64,000 nucleotides of DNA. It comes from Ignavibacteriales bacterium (GTDB taxonomy: Bacteria; Bacteroidota; Ignavibacteria; Ignavibacteriales; Melioribacteraceae). Shown here piece after piece: positions 1 to 8,131 of the stretch. The stretch spans positions 186,001-250,000 of the forward strand of contig JAPLFG010000004.1 in the NCBI GenBank assembly GCA_026390795.1, in the 5' to 3' direction. The translations under genes and the position numbers were made by a program. Every line of letters starts with the position of its first letter. Within the stretch, counting starts at the first letter, position 1. Under the pieces are notes generated by a model. That model saw nothing but the letters and a program-made list of their open reading frames with translations. It had not been told where the DNA came from and made no database searches.

Positions 1-356
1 TTTTACTGGTAGCTTCATTCCATTCTCATAAAATCGAGTATTCTTCTAAGTCTCAAGTTACAAGCATCAACCCCAATAGTAATCTTGTTGAGCCGGTTCT
101 TTGTCTCTTTAATCAAATCAACAAACCGACATATTTTTATTTTAATTCCGATTTCTCTTCTTTTAATTCTTATACAGTAAAAGTAATTGCTACAATTCCT
201 GCTATCCAACCTTTTCATTCTCAAATTTTATATTCTCTCTCAAACCTCAGAGCGCCTCCTACAACTATATAGATTTAGTTAGAAGTATATTGAGCGCAAA
301 CTGATCAGCGTATCATTTTGATTTATATAATTATATAGTTACTAGAGGAAGAGAAG
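1..356. other. Intergenic/upstream region
   Basis: No convincing gene is visible. A 69-codon minus-strand open frame ends at 15, but it has no recognisable family, is rich in Arg/Ile/Lys, and may be a relic. The right end holds the promoter region of the metal-uptake operon. Confidence 0.4.
324..337. promoter_or_regulatory. AT-only palindrome upstream of the metal-importer operon (possible operator)
   Basis: A perfect 14-bp palindrome (TATATAATTATATA) lies 19 bp before the first ATG of the outer-membrane-protein/zinc-importer operon. It contains a TATAAT-like -10 element. Zur and Fur family operators are AT-rich palindromes placed over promoters, so this may be the metal-responsive site. In a genome this AT-rich, such a palindrome can also arise by chance. 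Confidence 0.25.
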
Positions 357-1526
357 ATGAAAAATAAATTTTTTGCCTTTTTTATAATATTATTCAGTGC
401 CGGAATAATATTTCCGCAATCGAGCATAAACCCGGATGTAAGTTTAATAGGCACATTTAATACAAATACAAATTTCATAAAAGGTTCACCGGGATACGGG
501 AAGTTAAACTTCGAGAATCCCGAAATGGAATTATTTATTGACGGTTATTTGAATCCTTTTGCCTTGGCAACCGGAAACATTTCCTATGAGAACAATCAAT
601 TCGGAGTTGAAGAACTTTATGGGAATATTGTCCGCGGACTTCCGCTCGACATGCAGATTAAAGCCGGAAAATTTTTAGTCGGTTTCGGCAAATTGAATAC
701 AGTTCATCAGCATGCCTGGCCTTTTTTGGAGCGCCCTCTTTTTCATCAAGTTTTTTTCGGAGAAGGCGGCTTTAATGATGTCGGCGTGAATTTTAGTTTT
801 CTAATTCCAACGGGAGATGTCTTCACAAATTTAGATCTCGGTATATTCAAAGGTGAATCGATGACGGCGTTACTTGATTCAAACGCAATTGACCGGGGAA
901 TTAATCCAATATTTGTAGGCAGACTTGGAACATTCTGGTCGCTGGATGATTACACAAATCTGGAAGTCGGAGTAAGCGGTTCTTATGGAGCTTATTCAAA
1001 AGGAAATTTGATTTTATTCAGCATTTTGAAAAATGAAGCTGATGAAAGAACTTTCAATTATTTCTACGGAGGACTCGATTTCAAATTTAAATATACTCCC
1101 GATGCTTATACGGTCTTAACTATTCAAGGTGAAGCAATTTTAAATAACCGCAATGTTCCGCGTATTTCACAAATAGGTATTGACCGTACAGTGGCATTTT
1201 CAAAAAATATTACAAACTCCGGAGCTTTTATATATGCCGACTATAAATTTCAGAAGCAATTTAGTTTTGGCGCTAAGTATGATTACACTGCCGGTATTTT
1301 AGGTTCCGATCCAACATTTTATTCATTAAGCAATGACGATAAGAATTCAACGAGAGGAATTGAAGCATGGTTTTCTTATTACCCGGTAGAAGAAACTTCC
1401 GTAGTCCGTCTCGGCGTTCAGCATTTAACATTTCATTATGGCGACGGTACGAATAGAGACGGAGAAACAACGATAAAATTACAATTCATGTTTTCACTTG
1501 GACCGCATAAAGCGCATCCATTCTAA
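357..1526 (+). CDS. Outer-membrane beta-barrel-like protein in the metal-importer operon
   Basis: 389 residues. A clear Sec signal peptide (Lys-rich start, hydrophobic stretch to about residue 20, then Gln-Ser-Ser) is followed by a Gly/aromatic-rich, strand-alternating body. The protein ends in a terminal Phe, the usual signature of an outer-membrane beta-barrel. The start is fixed by an AGGAAGAG-type ribosome site just before ATG. The stop lies 17 bp before the solute-binding protein gene, so the two are almost certainly co-transcribed with the ABC importer. The context suggests that it brings metal (zinc or manganese) across the outer membrane, or senses it there. No metal-binding His cluster is obvious, although several His occur around residues 115-130. 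Family not recognised by name; the function is inferred only from signal peptide, barrel features and operon. Confidence 0.7.
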   Translation: MKNKFFAFFIILFSAGIIFPQSSINPDVSLIGTFNTNTNFIKGSPGYGKLNFENPEMELFIDGYLNPFALATGNISYENNQFGVEELYGNIVRGLPLDMQIKAGKFLVGFGKLNTVHQHAWPFLERPLFHQVFFGEGGFNDVGVNFSFLIPTGDVFTNLDLGIFKGESMTALLDSNAIDRGINPIFVGRLGTFWSLDDYTNLEVGVSGSYGAYSKGNLILFSILKNEADERTFNYFYGGLDFKFKYTPDAYTVLTIQGEAILNNRNVPRISQIGIDRTVAFSKNITNSGAFIYADYKFQKQFSFGAKYDYTAGILGSDPTFYSLSNDDKNSTRGIEAWFSYYPVEETSVVRLGVQHLTFHYGDGTNRDGETTIKLQFMFSLGPHKAHPF

Positions 1527-1543
1527 TTTCAAGAGGAACTCAG

Positions 1544-2419
1544 ATGAAAAAAATATTAATCGTACTGCTGATTGCAGTTACAAGCTTCAGTTATGCAAAT
1601 ATAAAAGTTGTTGTGTCAACAACAGTAATTTACGATTTGGTAAAAGAGATCGGTAAAGATAAAGTTACGGTTGATTTCATTGCGCGTGGAGATCAAGATC
1701 CGCATTTTGTAGAGGTTCTCCCAAGTTATATGATAAAATTGCGCAATGCCGACATATTTTTTAGGATTGGAATGGCATTGGAAATGTGGTCCAACCAATT
1801 AATAGACGGCTCAAGAAACAGCAAATTAAAAGTTATTGATCTTTCGGAAGATATAGATAAAAAAGAAGTTCCAAGTTATAAAACCGATGCAAGTTACGGC
1901 GACGTTCATCCTTACGGAAATCCGCATTATTGGCTCGATCCGCTAAACGCAAAAGTTATGGCAAAAGAAATCTACGAAGCACTCTCAGCGGAATCGAGTT
2001 CGGATGAAAGCTATTTTAAGAAAAATTTAGACGACTTTGATTCACGGCTTGATAAAAAAATCGATGAATGGACTAAAAAAATGGCGCAGGTAAAAGGAAA
2101 ATCTTTTCTCTTTTTTCATGCAAGTTGGATCTATTTCTCCGACAGATTCGGAATCAAGAGCGCTGGATTTGTTGAACCGAAACCCGGTATTTCACCATCC
2201 CCTTCTCATAATGCCGAGCTGGTTCAGATAATTAGGAATAAAGGAATCAAAACAATCGTGATGGAAAATTATTACAGCGATTCGGCTCCTAATCAACTTG
2301 CGCAATTGACCGGAGTAAAGGTTGTTAAAGTTCCTACGGCTGTATTCGGATTGAAAAATGTTAATTCATATATAGAAATGATGGATTATATCGTTAACCA
2401 AATTGTTCAAAACAGTTGA
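1544..2419 (+). CDS. znuA: Zinc/manganese ABC importer, periplasmic metal-binding protein
   Basis: 291 residues, cluster A-I (ZnuA/TroA family) solute-binding protein that captures Zn(II) or Mn(II) in the periplasm for the ATPase and permease encoded next. The signal peptide covers about residues 1-18 (ends Ser-Tyr-Ala). Candidate metal ligands in the family positions are His54 (motif DPHF), His128 (NPHYWLDP), His192 (FFHASW), and an acidic residue near 241-246. The loop between the first two ligands holds only His122 as an extra His. It therefore lacks the long His/Asp-rich loop of many zinc-specific ZnuA proteins, and manganese or a mixed specificity cannot be excluded. The ribosome site GAGGAA precedes the ATG. 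It is followed 6 bp later by the ATPase gene. Confidence 0.9.
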   Translation: MKKILIVLLIAVTSFSYANIKVVVSTTVIYDLVKEIGKDKVTVDFIARGDQDPHFVEVLPSYMIKLRNADIFFRIGMALEMWSNQLIDGSRNSKLKVIDLSEDIDKKEVPSYKTDASYGDVHPYGNPHYWLDPLNAKVMAKEIYEALSAESSSDESYFKKNLDDFDSRLDKKIDEWTKKMAQVKGKSFLFFHASWIYFSDRFGIKSAGFVEPKPGISPSPSHNAELVQIIRNKGIKTIVMENYYSDSAPNQLAQLTGVKVVKVPTAVFGLKNVNSYIEMMDYIVNQIVQNS

Positions 2420-2425
2420 CCGAAC

Positions 2426-3181
2426 ATGAATAAAGAAATCATAAAATTTACAGATGCATCCGTCGGCTACGGTAAAACAATTATTCTTACCGGGATAAAT
2501 CTTTCAATAATGGAAAATGATTTTATCGGTATTGTAGGACCGAACGGTGCCGGTAAAACAACTTTTCTAAAATCGCTTCTTGGAAATATCAAGCTGCTTG
2601 GCGGAAAAATTTCAAGAGAGAACCTGCGCTTCGGATATGTTCCCCAGCGCGATACGGTTCAGCCTCTTCTTCCTTACTCGGTATTTGATGTTGTGATGAT
2701 GGGGAGATATTCGCTTTCCGGTCCATTTTCAGGAATCAGTGCTGAAGATAGAAGAATTGTCGAAGAGTCTCTTAGTTACATCGGAATGTATGATTTGAAA
2801 GATAAAAATTATAATTCTCTTTCCGGAGGACAAAGGCAGCGCACTTTGATAGCGCGGGCACTTGCCGTTGAACCTTCAGTTTTAATACTAGATGAACCGA
2901 CAAACGGAATGGACACTCCTTCTCATTATTCTCTTCTCGATTTGATATCACGCTTACACGATGAAAAGAACTTAACAATATTTCTTGTCAGCCATCTTCT
3001 AACAGACGTAGCCAATATTGTTAAAAAAATTATTCTTCTCGACCAAAATTATTTTCAGTTCGGTCCTATCGAAGAGATCCTTTCCGAGGAAAATTTAAAA
3101 AAAATATATTCTTCCGATTTTCATGTATCGCAAGCTGACGGAGAATATATCATTACACCAAAACATATGAAGAAATTATAA
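2426..3181 (+). CDS. znuC: Zinc/manganese ABC importer, ATP-binding protein
   Basis: 251 residues; cytoplasmic ATPase of the metal importer. Walker A is at residues 38-46 (GPNGAGKTT), the ABC signature at 132-139 (LSGGQRQR), and Walker B at about 153-158 (LILDEP), followed by the switch His in the VSHLL segment. Length and motif spacing match the ZnuC/MntB/SitB family. The stop codon shares its last A with the ATG of the permease gene (TAATG), so translation is probably coupled. The partners are the binding protein upstream and the membrane permease downstream. Confidence 0.93.
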   Translation: MNKEIIKFTDASVGYGKTIILTGINLSIMENDFIGIVGPNGAGKTTFLKSLLGNIKLLGGKISRENLRFGYVPQRDTVQPLLPYSVFDVVMMGRYSLSGPFSGISAEDRRIVEESLSYIGMYDLKDKNYNSLSGGQRQRTLIARALAVEPSVLILDEPTNGMDTPSHYSLLDLISRLHDEKNLTIFLVSHLLTDVANIVKKIILLDQNYFQFGPIEEILSEENLKKIYSSDFHVSQADGEYIITPKHMKKL

Positions 3182-4059
3182 TGGAAACAGTACATCAATT
3201 AATCGAACTATTCCCCTATGCAATTGCCGGCAGTATCTTAGCGGGAATTATCTGCGGCTTTCTTGGAATCTTTATTGTATCTCAAAGAGTTGTTTTTCTC
3301 GGCGCTGTGCTAACCCAGGTTGCAATTGCGGGAGTTGCATTTTCTTTTCTGCACGTTATACACATCGAAACATTCATCGCTTCTTTATTAGGTACGACAA
3401 TAAAAGAAGATTCTCTACTCCATAACTTCGAGCCGGCTTTTTACTCTTTATTGTTTGCCCTTTCAACCGTAATTGTTTTTTCTCAAACTCACCGGCAGAA
3501 AATTCTTACGCAGGATGGAATACTCGGGATTATATTTGTTGTAGCTATTGCAGTCCGGATCATGTTCATTCAAAAAAGTCCTATTGCTGATGTATCCGAG
3601 GTTGAATCAATTTTAAAAGGTGATATTCTTTTTATTAGTCAAACAGAATTTTTCACACTTGCAGCCATTCTGGTTTTCACAGTTTCTATCTTTGCATTAT
3701 TTCAAAAGCAATTAAAATTCGTAACCTTTGATGCTGAATCTGCGAGTGCTCATGGAATTAATTCAAAAATGTGGCTCCTTATTTTTTATTTAGTAGTCGG
3801 AACCGGAATTTCTCTTACAACACGTTTTGTTGGTGATGTTTTTGCATTTGCGTATTTAATAATACCGGCTTCAATCGGAATATTGATTTCCAAAAAAGTT
3901 AAAAATGTTTTTATAATCTCTGTTTTAGTTGGTGCGATAGTACCGCCTATTTCAATCTTTATTGCATTCAAATTCGATTTTTCAAGCGGACCAACAGCAG
4001 TAGTGACGGCGTTTCTACTCTTTTTAATAGTCTTTGGTTACAAGAAGCTGAAAGGATAA
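3181..4059 (+). CDS. znuB: Zinc/manganese ABC importer, permease
   Basis: 292 residues, the ABC-3 family integral-membrane permease. It has about eight hydrophobic segments, beginning at residues 11-36 (PYAIAGSILAGIICGFLGIF) and ending with a strongly hydrophobic C-terminus. The family loop near Asp-Ala-Glu-Ser-Ala, which contacts the ATPase, is present around residue 180 (DAESASAHGI). It overlaps the ATPase stop by one base and is the last gene of the operon; tRNA-Ser follows about 100 bp later. Length is normal for the family. Confidence 0.93.
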   Translation: METVHQLIELFPYAIAGSILAGIICGFLGIFIVSQRVVFLGAVLTQVAIAGVAFSFLHVIHIETFIASLLGTTIKEDSLLHNFEPAFYSLLFALSTVIVFSQTHRQKILTQDGILGIIFVVAIAVRIMFIQKSPIADVSEVESILKGDILFISQTEFFTLAAILVFTVSIFALFQKQLKFVTFDAESASAHGINSKMWLLIFYLVVGTGISLTTRFVGDVFAFAYLIIPASIGILISKKVKNVFIISVLVGAIVPPISIFIAFKFDFSSGPTAVVTAFLLFLIVFGYKKLKG

Positions 4060-4156
4060 TCGATTAAAAATTTAGATGAAAAGAATTTTTCTCTATATAA
4101 TTCATTGTTAAGTATTATATTTGCATCGAAAATTATTGGTAATGATATTTCAGCAC

Positions 4157-4245
4157 GGAGAGATGGGTGAGTGGCTGAAACCAACGGTTTGCTAAACCGT
4201 CGTAGTGGGAAACTGCTACCGAGAGTTCGAATCTCTCTCTCTCCG
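4157..4245 (+). tRNA. tRNA-Ser(GCT)
   Basis: A class II tRNA of 89 nt. The acceptor arms 4157-4163 (GGAGAGA) and 4238-4244 (TCTCTCC) pair fully, with discriminator G at 4245. The anticodon stem 4184-4188/4196-4200 encloses a loop with anticodon GCT at 4191-4193, which reads AGC/AGT codons. A long variable arm typical of tRNA-Ser is present, and the T-arm 4221-4225/4233-4237 contains TTCGAAT. CCA is not encoded. Confidence 0.97.
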
Positions 4246-4252
4246 CCTTCTT

Positions 4253-4285
4253 CAGAAAAGCCTCCATAAGAGGCTTTTCTGTTTC
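4253..4285 (+). terminator. Strong hairpin after tRNA-Ser
   Basis: A perfect 12-bp stem (4253-4264 with 4270-4281) with a 5-nt loop is followed by TTTCTC, directly behind the tRNA. It is a good intrinsic terminator for the tRNA transcript, although the T-tract is short. Confidence 0.75.
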
Positions 4286-4541
4286 TCACAACTTTAGTTT
4301 TTCCCACTTACTAAATTCAGCGATGATATCAGGATCGAATTAATTAAATTTTTGTCATCACTTTTGTCATCACCTATGATGAAGTCTCACAATCTAATGA
4401 AAGTTAGATATTTAGATAATATTTTTTTTGAGATACTTCATGAGATTTATCTGCATTTAATGTTTTTGTGTTTCTACGCCTTAAGAGAATTATTTTTATT
4501 GAGATCAACTTCTTAGTAAGTAAGAATAATCTTATGTTAAT
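4282..4541. other. Non-coding tract downstream of tRNA-Ser
   Basis: No gene can be supported. It holds a short repeat (TGTCATCACTTT then TGTCATCACC near 4353-4375) and otherwise AT-rich sequence. A tRNA 3' side followed by gene relics is a usual landing place for integrated elements, but no integrase or att duplication could be seen. Confidence 0.4.
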
Positions 4542-4748
4542 TTAAATTCCCAAACGGTCCTTCCAATATTGAGTAAGAAAAACGTTCGCCGATTCCAGCT
4601 TACTTTTGAATAATAGAAATTCATTCATCTTAGGATAAGGAAGAAACTTCAGCACCTTAAAATGGTCGAGCTTTGTGTCCTGGGCTTTGAATACATCACC
4701 CGGTTTCTCTAGAATTTTATAGTGATGAATCGTTTCACCGATTATAAT
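4542..4748 (-). pseudogene. Chimeric relic: Ser/Thr kinase start fused to FAD-oxidase end
   Basis: Read on the minus strand, 4748-4638 encodes a run resembling the first 45 residues of the neighbouring kinases: IGETIHHYKILEK, then GDVFKAQDTKLDHFK and LKFLP. The Gly-loop GQGGM has been lost. At about 4637 it switches in frame to the last 31 residues of the oxidase encoded at 8132-9634 (YPKMNEFL, then FLTQYWKDRLGI and stop at 4542). An in-frame stop sits just upstream of 4748 and there is no start codon, so it cannot be a working gene. The order kinase then oxidase on the minus strand is that of the living pair 9700-13980/8132-9634. A past duplication of that pair followed by an internal deletion explains it. 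Confidence 0.85.
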
Positions 4749-4815
4749 TTATTTTATGAATTCTTTGAAACCCATAGCGGATGAATCAGTTCACCCGCCA
4801 TAATTATTTTTCATT
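4724..4815. repeat. Degenerate direct repeat (two units of about 37 bp)
   Basis: Segments starting at 4724 and 4778 share GATGAATC, a TTCACC core and a following TAATT/TTTT tract. The unit corresponds to the beginning of the kinase-like relic, so this may be a small tandem duplication of its 5' end. Confidence 0.4.
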
Positions 4816-4841
4816 TAATATCAAAGCTCAAGTTTATTATT

Positions 4842-5273
4842 TTATTCAATGATAATTTTTGGCGGCGAGCCGCCGATTGCATTGACACTGTCTTTAATAC
4901 AAAAAACAGAATATATATAAGTACCGGCTGCAGCACTATCTTTCACTTTTTGTTTCAATTTTTTACCATCTTTTACAAATTTAATTTTTCCCGGTTGAAT
5001 ACTATCATCACTTGTTACTGCATCTAACAAATTTGCTGGTAGCTGGAAATTGGCGTCGGTGCCTACTAGAGTCCAAACAATTGTATCTTTCTTTTTTACA
5101 CGTGCTTCTTTAGAAGTAGAGTCTGTAACATTTATAACTTTCCAGATACCCCCGACTTTCATTACCTTTATCTCTACTACTTTTGGAGAAGGGGATCCTG
5201 GTAAAAGATTTAATCCCATTACTAACATAATTAGTATCAATCCTGACGCTAGGATTGTTAATTTGTTCTTCAT
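4842..5273 (-). CDS. Secreted cupredoxin-like protein of unknown function
   Basis: 143 residues from the ATG at 5271-5273, chosen over an upstream in-frame ATG at 5303 because GGAGGAAG (5276-5283) sits directly before it and the signal peptide then starts correctly (KNKLTI, then a hydrophobic run). The mature part (about 120 residues) has the strand pattern of a small Greek-key/cupredoxin fold. It has a charged strand VKKKDTIVWTL and a C-terminal strand GTYIYSVFCIKD with one Cys. The His ligands of a true blue-copper site are not seen, so copper binding is doubtful. It is encoded just downstream of the membrane kinase gene, on the same strand. Exact family not recognised. Confidence 0.7.
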   Translation of the reverse strand: MKNKLTILASGLILIMLVMGLNLLPGSPSPKVVEIKVMKVGGIWKVINVTDSTSKEARVKKKDTIVWTLVGTDANFQLPANLLDAVTSDDSIQPGKIKFVKDGKKLKQKVKDSAAAGTYIYSVFCIKDSVNAIGGSPPKIIIE

Positions 5274-5349
5274 TACTTCCTCCATATTTTGTGATTTGAA
5301 CATGTTTTATTTATTGAATAAATATGACTTTAAGAAAAAATAAATTTTA

Positions 5350-7995
5350 TTAATATTTACTAACAGAATAATTCTCTGATATTTTTTTATAACGTGCATC
5401 GGCAACTAAATCTTTCAATTCCGGTTGATGCTCAATTTCGGACTTTGAATACCCGTTCTCTATAGCCTTGCCAATCCACAATAACGCTTTCTCTCTATTG
5501 CCAAGATGTTCATAAATCGTAGCCGCACGATAAAATACCTGTATATCATCGGGAGCGATCTTCAGTGATCTGGTTAATAAGTTGAGCGCTTTTTTTCCAT
5601 TTCCTATATCAGCATTGTAAGCCGCGAGATTAGATATAATTTCACTGTCATTTGGATTTATTTTTAACTGTCCTTCAGCCATTTCTATTGCATGTTTGTA
5701 AGTTTCAACTGCTTTCTCTTTTTTGTCTGGAATAGCATTATAAGCAGCTGCGAGATTTCCCCACGTTAAATAATTACTGCTGTTTAGCTCCAGTGCGCGA
5801 TTATAAGTACTTGCCGCATCCTCAAATCTTCCCTCTATATAATAGAGTGTCCCCAGATTTGAATAGATACTATACGACTCCCGGATTTTAAGTGAATGCT
5901 CGAACATAACGCGTGCTTCCCCCCATCTTTCAAGCAGATAATAAATTCCTCCGACATTATTATATCCCTTGTAATTATCTGGGGTTAGTCTTATAACCTC
6001 TTTGAACTGACTGATTGCATCCTCGTAGCGGCTGTGCTTATAATAAAAAACACCAAGGTCATTATAGCCTGCCCAATAATCAGGTTTTAATTTGATTGCC
6101 CGTTTAAAAGTTGATTCCGCCTCAGAAATATCACCAGAGGATTCATATGCTTTTGCTAAACCGCGTAATGCCGCAGCATCCGACGGTTCAATCGCTAAAG
6201 CGCGTTTGAAAGTTTCGATTGCAAGAGTATGATTGCCTGTGCCTGAGTAAATCATTCCCAGAGTAACATTAATGGGCGCAAGAAGGCTATCAAGTTTAAA
6301 AGCTTTTTTAGCTTTTGTCATTGCGAATTCTGCGAATTCAGGTTTTTTTGTTATTTCATATTTACGCCAGTAGGCTTCACCTAAACCTGCATATGCCATT
6401 GTATAATTCTTATCACTGCCTGCAGCCAATTCGAAAAAATTTATAGCTTGATCAATATTTTCAAGATTCTCGTAGCGCTGCAGATTTCCTCTTCCCTGAA
6501 CATAGTATTCATATGCTTTGGGTACAGTAGTTTTGCCTGCATCCATAATATCCTTTAGCTGCGGCTCCATTTCAATGTGAAGCATCTGGAGCAATTGAAT
6601 CACGGCTTTATCCTGAGTTGAAGAAATTTCTTCAGATTTTATATCGATGATTGAGGAATTAAGTTGTCTCAGATTTTTAGCATCAACCAGATTTAAAGTA
6701 AGTCTCAATAAATTATTCATAAACTGAAGACTGCCCGTTACAACCAGATTTACTCCGAACATTTTATGAGCTTCACTGATGCTTTTTATTTTATTCTGTA
6801 CAACTTCGCTCGAAGGAACAACCCATAATGAACTCTGAAATCTTTCTATTTGTGTAAGATTACTTGAAAGAGTTTCTACAAGACCGTCGGAGAAAGCCTG
6901 CCTGGTCGCGTCTCCACCAACTATATTCAGCGGAAGTATGAGTAAATGATTTTCTGCCGATGTTCCGGATGTGCTGAAGATTGAGAAAAAAATATTTTTA
7001 CCCCCGGCAAGAGGAATAATTGCCGCAAATATTAAAATCGAAAGCGCGGTTATGTAAACTGTCCGTTTTCTTATCTTAATACTTTTAATAAGTGCTTTCA
7101 CATTTTCGAAAAACGAAAGTTTTATTCCGCCTAACAGAATTTTCTGAATCATCTTCAGATCACTTGACAATTGCGCGGTTGATTGATAACGGGTCTTCTG
7201 ATTTTTTTCCAGACACTTGCTAATAATATCAATTAACTGCAAAGGACAATTCTGTTGTTTAAGAATTGTCAGATCTGGTTCATCATTTAGAATAGAGTAG
7301 ATAATCACCTGATCGTAATCTCCTCTGAATGGAAGCTTTCCTGTAATTAATTCATACAGAACAACACCGAATGAAAATATATCTGAGCGGTAATCTACAT
7401 CAATTCCCGAAGCCTGTTCTGGAGACATGTATGCAATTGTTCCTATTGTGGTCCCCATCTGTGTAAGCTGATTCCCCTCTCTAATTTTAGCAAGGCCGAA
7501 ATCCATTATTTTAGCCTTGCCATCTTTTGTGATCATTATATTCTGTGATTTTATATCTCTGTGCACAATTCCTTTATTATGAGCGGCTTCCAAACCATCT
7601 GCTATCTGCACGGCATAATTGATAATATCGTTTAATCCTTGCGATGAAAGCCGGGTTATCCGCTCACCGGAACTAATTCCGGAACTGATAAATGACTTTA
7701 ATTCCTCTCCCTCTATATATTCCATCACAATGAAAATCTGGTCATGAGTTTCTTCAATAGAATATATTGTAGAAATATTCTGATGATTTAATGATGCTGC
7801 TGCCTGCGCTTCAACCGTAAACCGTTTTCGCTGTTCTTTATTTACAGCAACTAAACCGGGTAGAAACTTAATAGCGACTTCTCTTTTAAGTTTGGTATCT
7901 TCGGCTTTATAAACAACTCCCATCCCACCCTGTCCGAGTTGTTCAATTATTTTGTAATGCAAAATATTTTTGCCTACCAGACTATTCTCCAGCAT
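5350..7995 (-). CDS. Transmembrane Ser/Thr protein kinase with TolB/FlgO-like and TPR domains
   Basis: 881 residues. The N-terminal Hanks-type kinase (about residues 12-280) is complete: Gly-loop GQGGMG at 21-26, Lys43 in VAIKF, HRD at 145-147, DFG at 165-167, SPEQ in the activation segment. A single membrane segment lies near residues 313-335. Outside it, a domain of about 110 residues (LLILPLNIVGG onward, with VVTGSLQF) resembles the TolB-N/FlgO-like sensor module found in such kinases and in CadC/cyclase proteins. About ten TPR repeats fill residues 490-870. Probably the outer TPR region senses a partner and the cytoplasmic kinase signals. The ribosome site GAGGGAATG precedes the ATG. It lies in a minus-strand signalling cluster with another kinase and a PP2C-type phosphatase. 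Confidence 0.92.
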   Translation of the reverse strand: MLENSLVGKNILHYKIIEQLGQGGMGVVYKAEDTKLKREVAIKFLPGLVAVNKEQRKRFTVEAQAAASLNHQNISTIYSIEETHDQIFIVMEYIEGEELKSFISSGISSGERITRLSSQGLNDIINYAVQIADGLEAAHNKGIVHRDIKSQNIMITKDGKAKIMDFGLAKIREGNQLTQMGTTIGTIAYMSPEQASGIDVDYRSDIFSFGVVLYELITGKLPFRGDYDQVIIYSILNDEPDLTILKQQNCPLQLIDIISKCLEKNQKTRYQSTAQLSSDLKMIQKILLGGIKLSFFENVKALIKSIKIRKRTVYITALSILIFAAIIPLAGGKNIFFSIFSTSGTSAENHLLILPLNIVGGDATRQAFSDGLVETLSSNLTQIERFQSSLWVVPSSEVVQNKIKSISEAHKMFGVNLVVTGSLQFMNNLLRLTLNLVDAKNLRQLNSSIIDIKSEEISSTQDKAVIQLLQMLHIEMEPQLKDIMDAGKTTVPKAYEYYVQGRGNLQRYENLENIDQAINFFELAAGSDKNYTMAYAGLGEAYWRKYEITKKPEFAEFAMTKAKKAFKLDSLLAPINVTLGMIYSGTGNHTLAIETFKRALAIEPSDAAALRGLAKAYESSGDISEAESTFKRAIKLKPDYWAGYNDLGVFYYKHSRYEDAISQFKEVIRLTPDNYKGYNNVGGIYYLLERWGEARVMFEHSLKIRESYSIYSNLGTLYYIEGRFEDAASTYNRALELNSSNYLTWGNLAAAYNAIPDKKEKAVETYKHAIEMAEGQLKINPNDSEIISNLAAYNADIGNGKKALNLLTRSLKIAPDDIQVFYRAATIYEHLGNREKALLWIGKAIENGYSKSEIEHQPELKDLVADARYKKISENYSVSKY

Positions 7996-8131
7996 GATTC
8001 ATTCCCTCATTCCCATGGTTGGCTTTAACTTTCCATTCCTGCTGGAAGGATTTTCAGATATTTTCCGGAAATAAAATGTTGAGTCTTTCATATAACTCTT
8101 TTAAATAAATTAATAAAAATTTTACATCCAT

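Noticed and set aside
15-224. 69-codon minus-strand frame at the window start
   Set aside because: No recognisable family, unusual composition and no clear ribosome site; may be decayed sequence.
4038-4307. 89-codon minus-strand frame
   Set aside because: It runs over tRNA-Ser and its terminator, so it is not a gene.
7996-8131. 30-codon frame before the kinase start
   Set aside because: No family or ribosome site; it ends inside the kinase leader.
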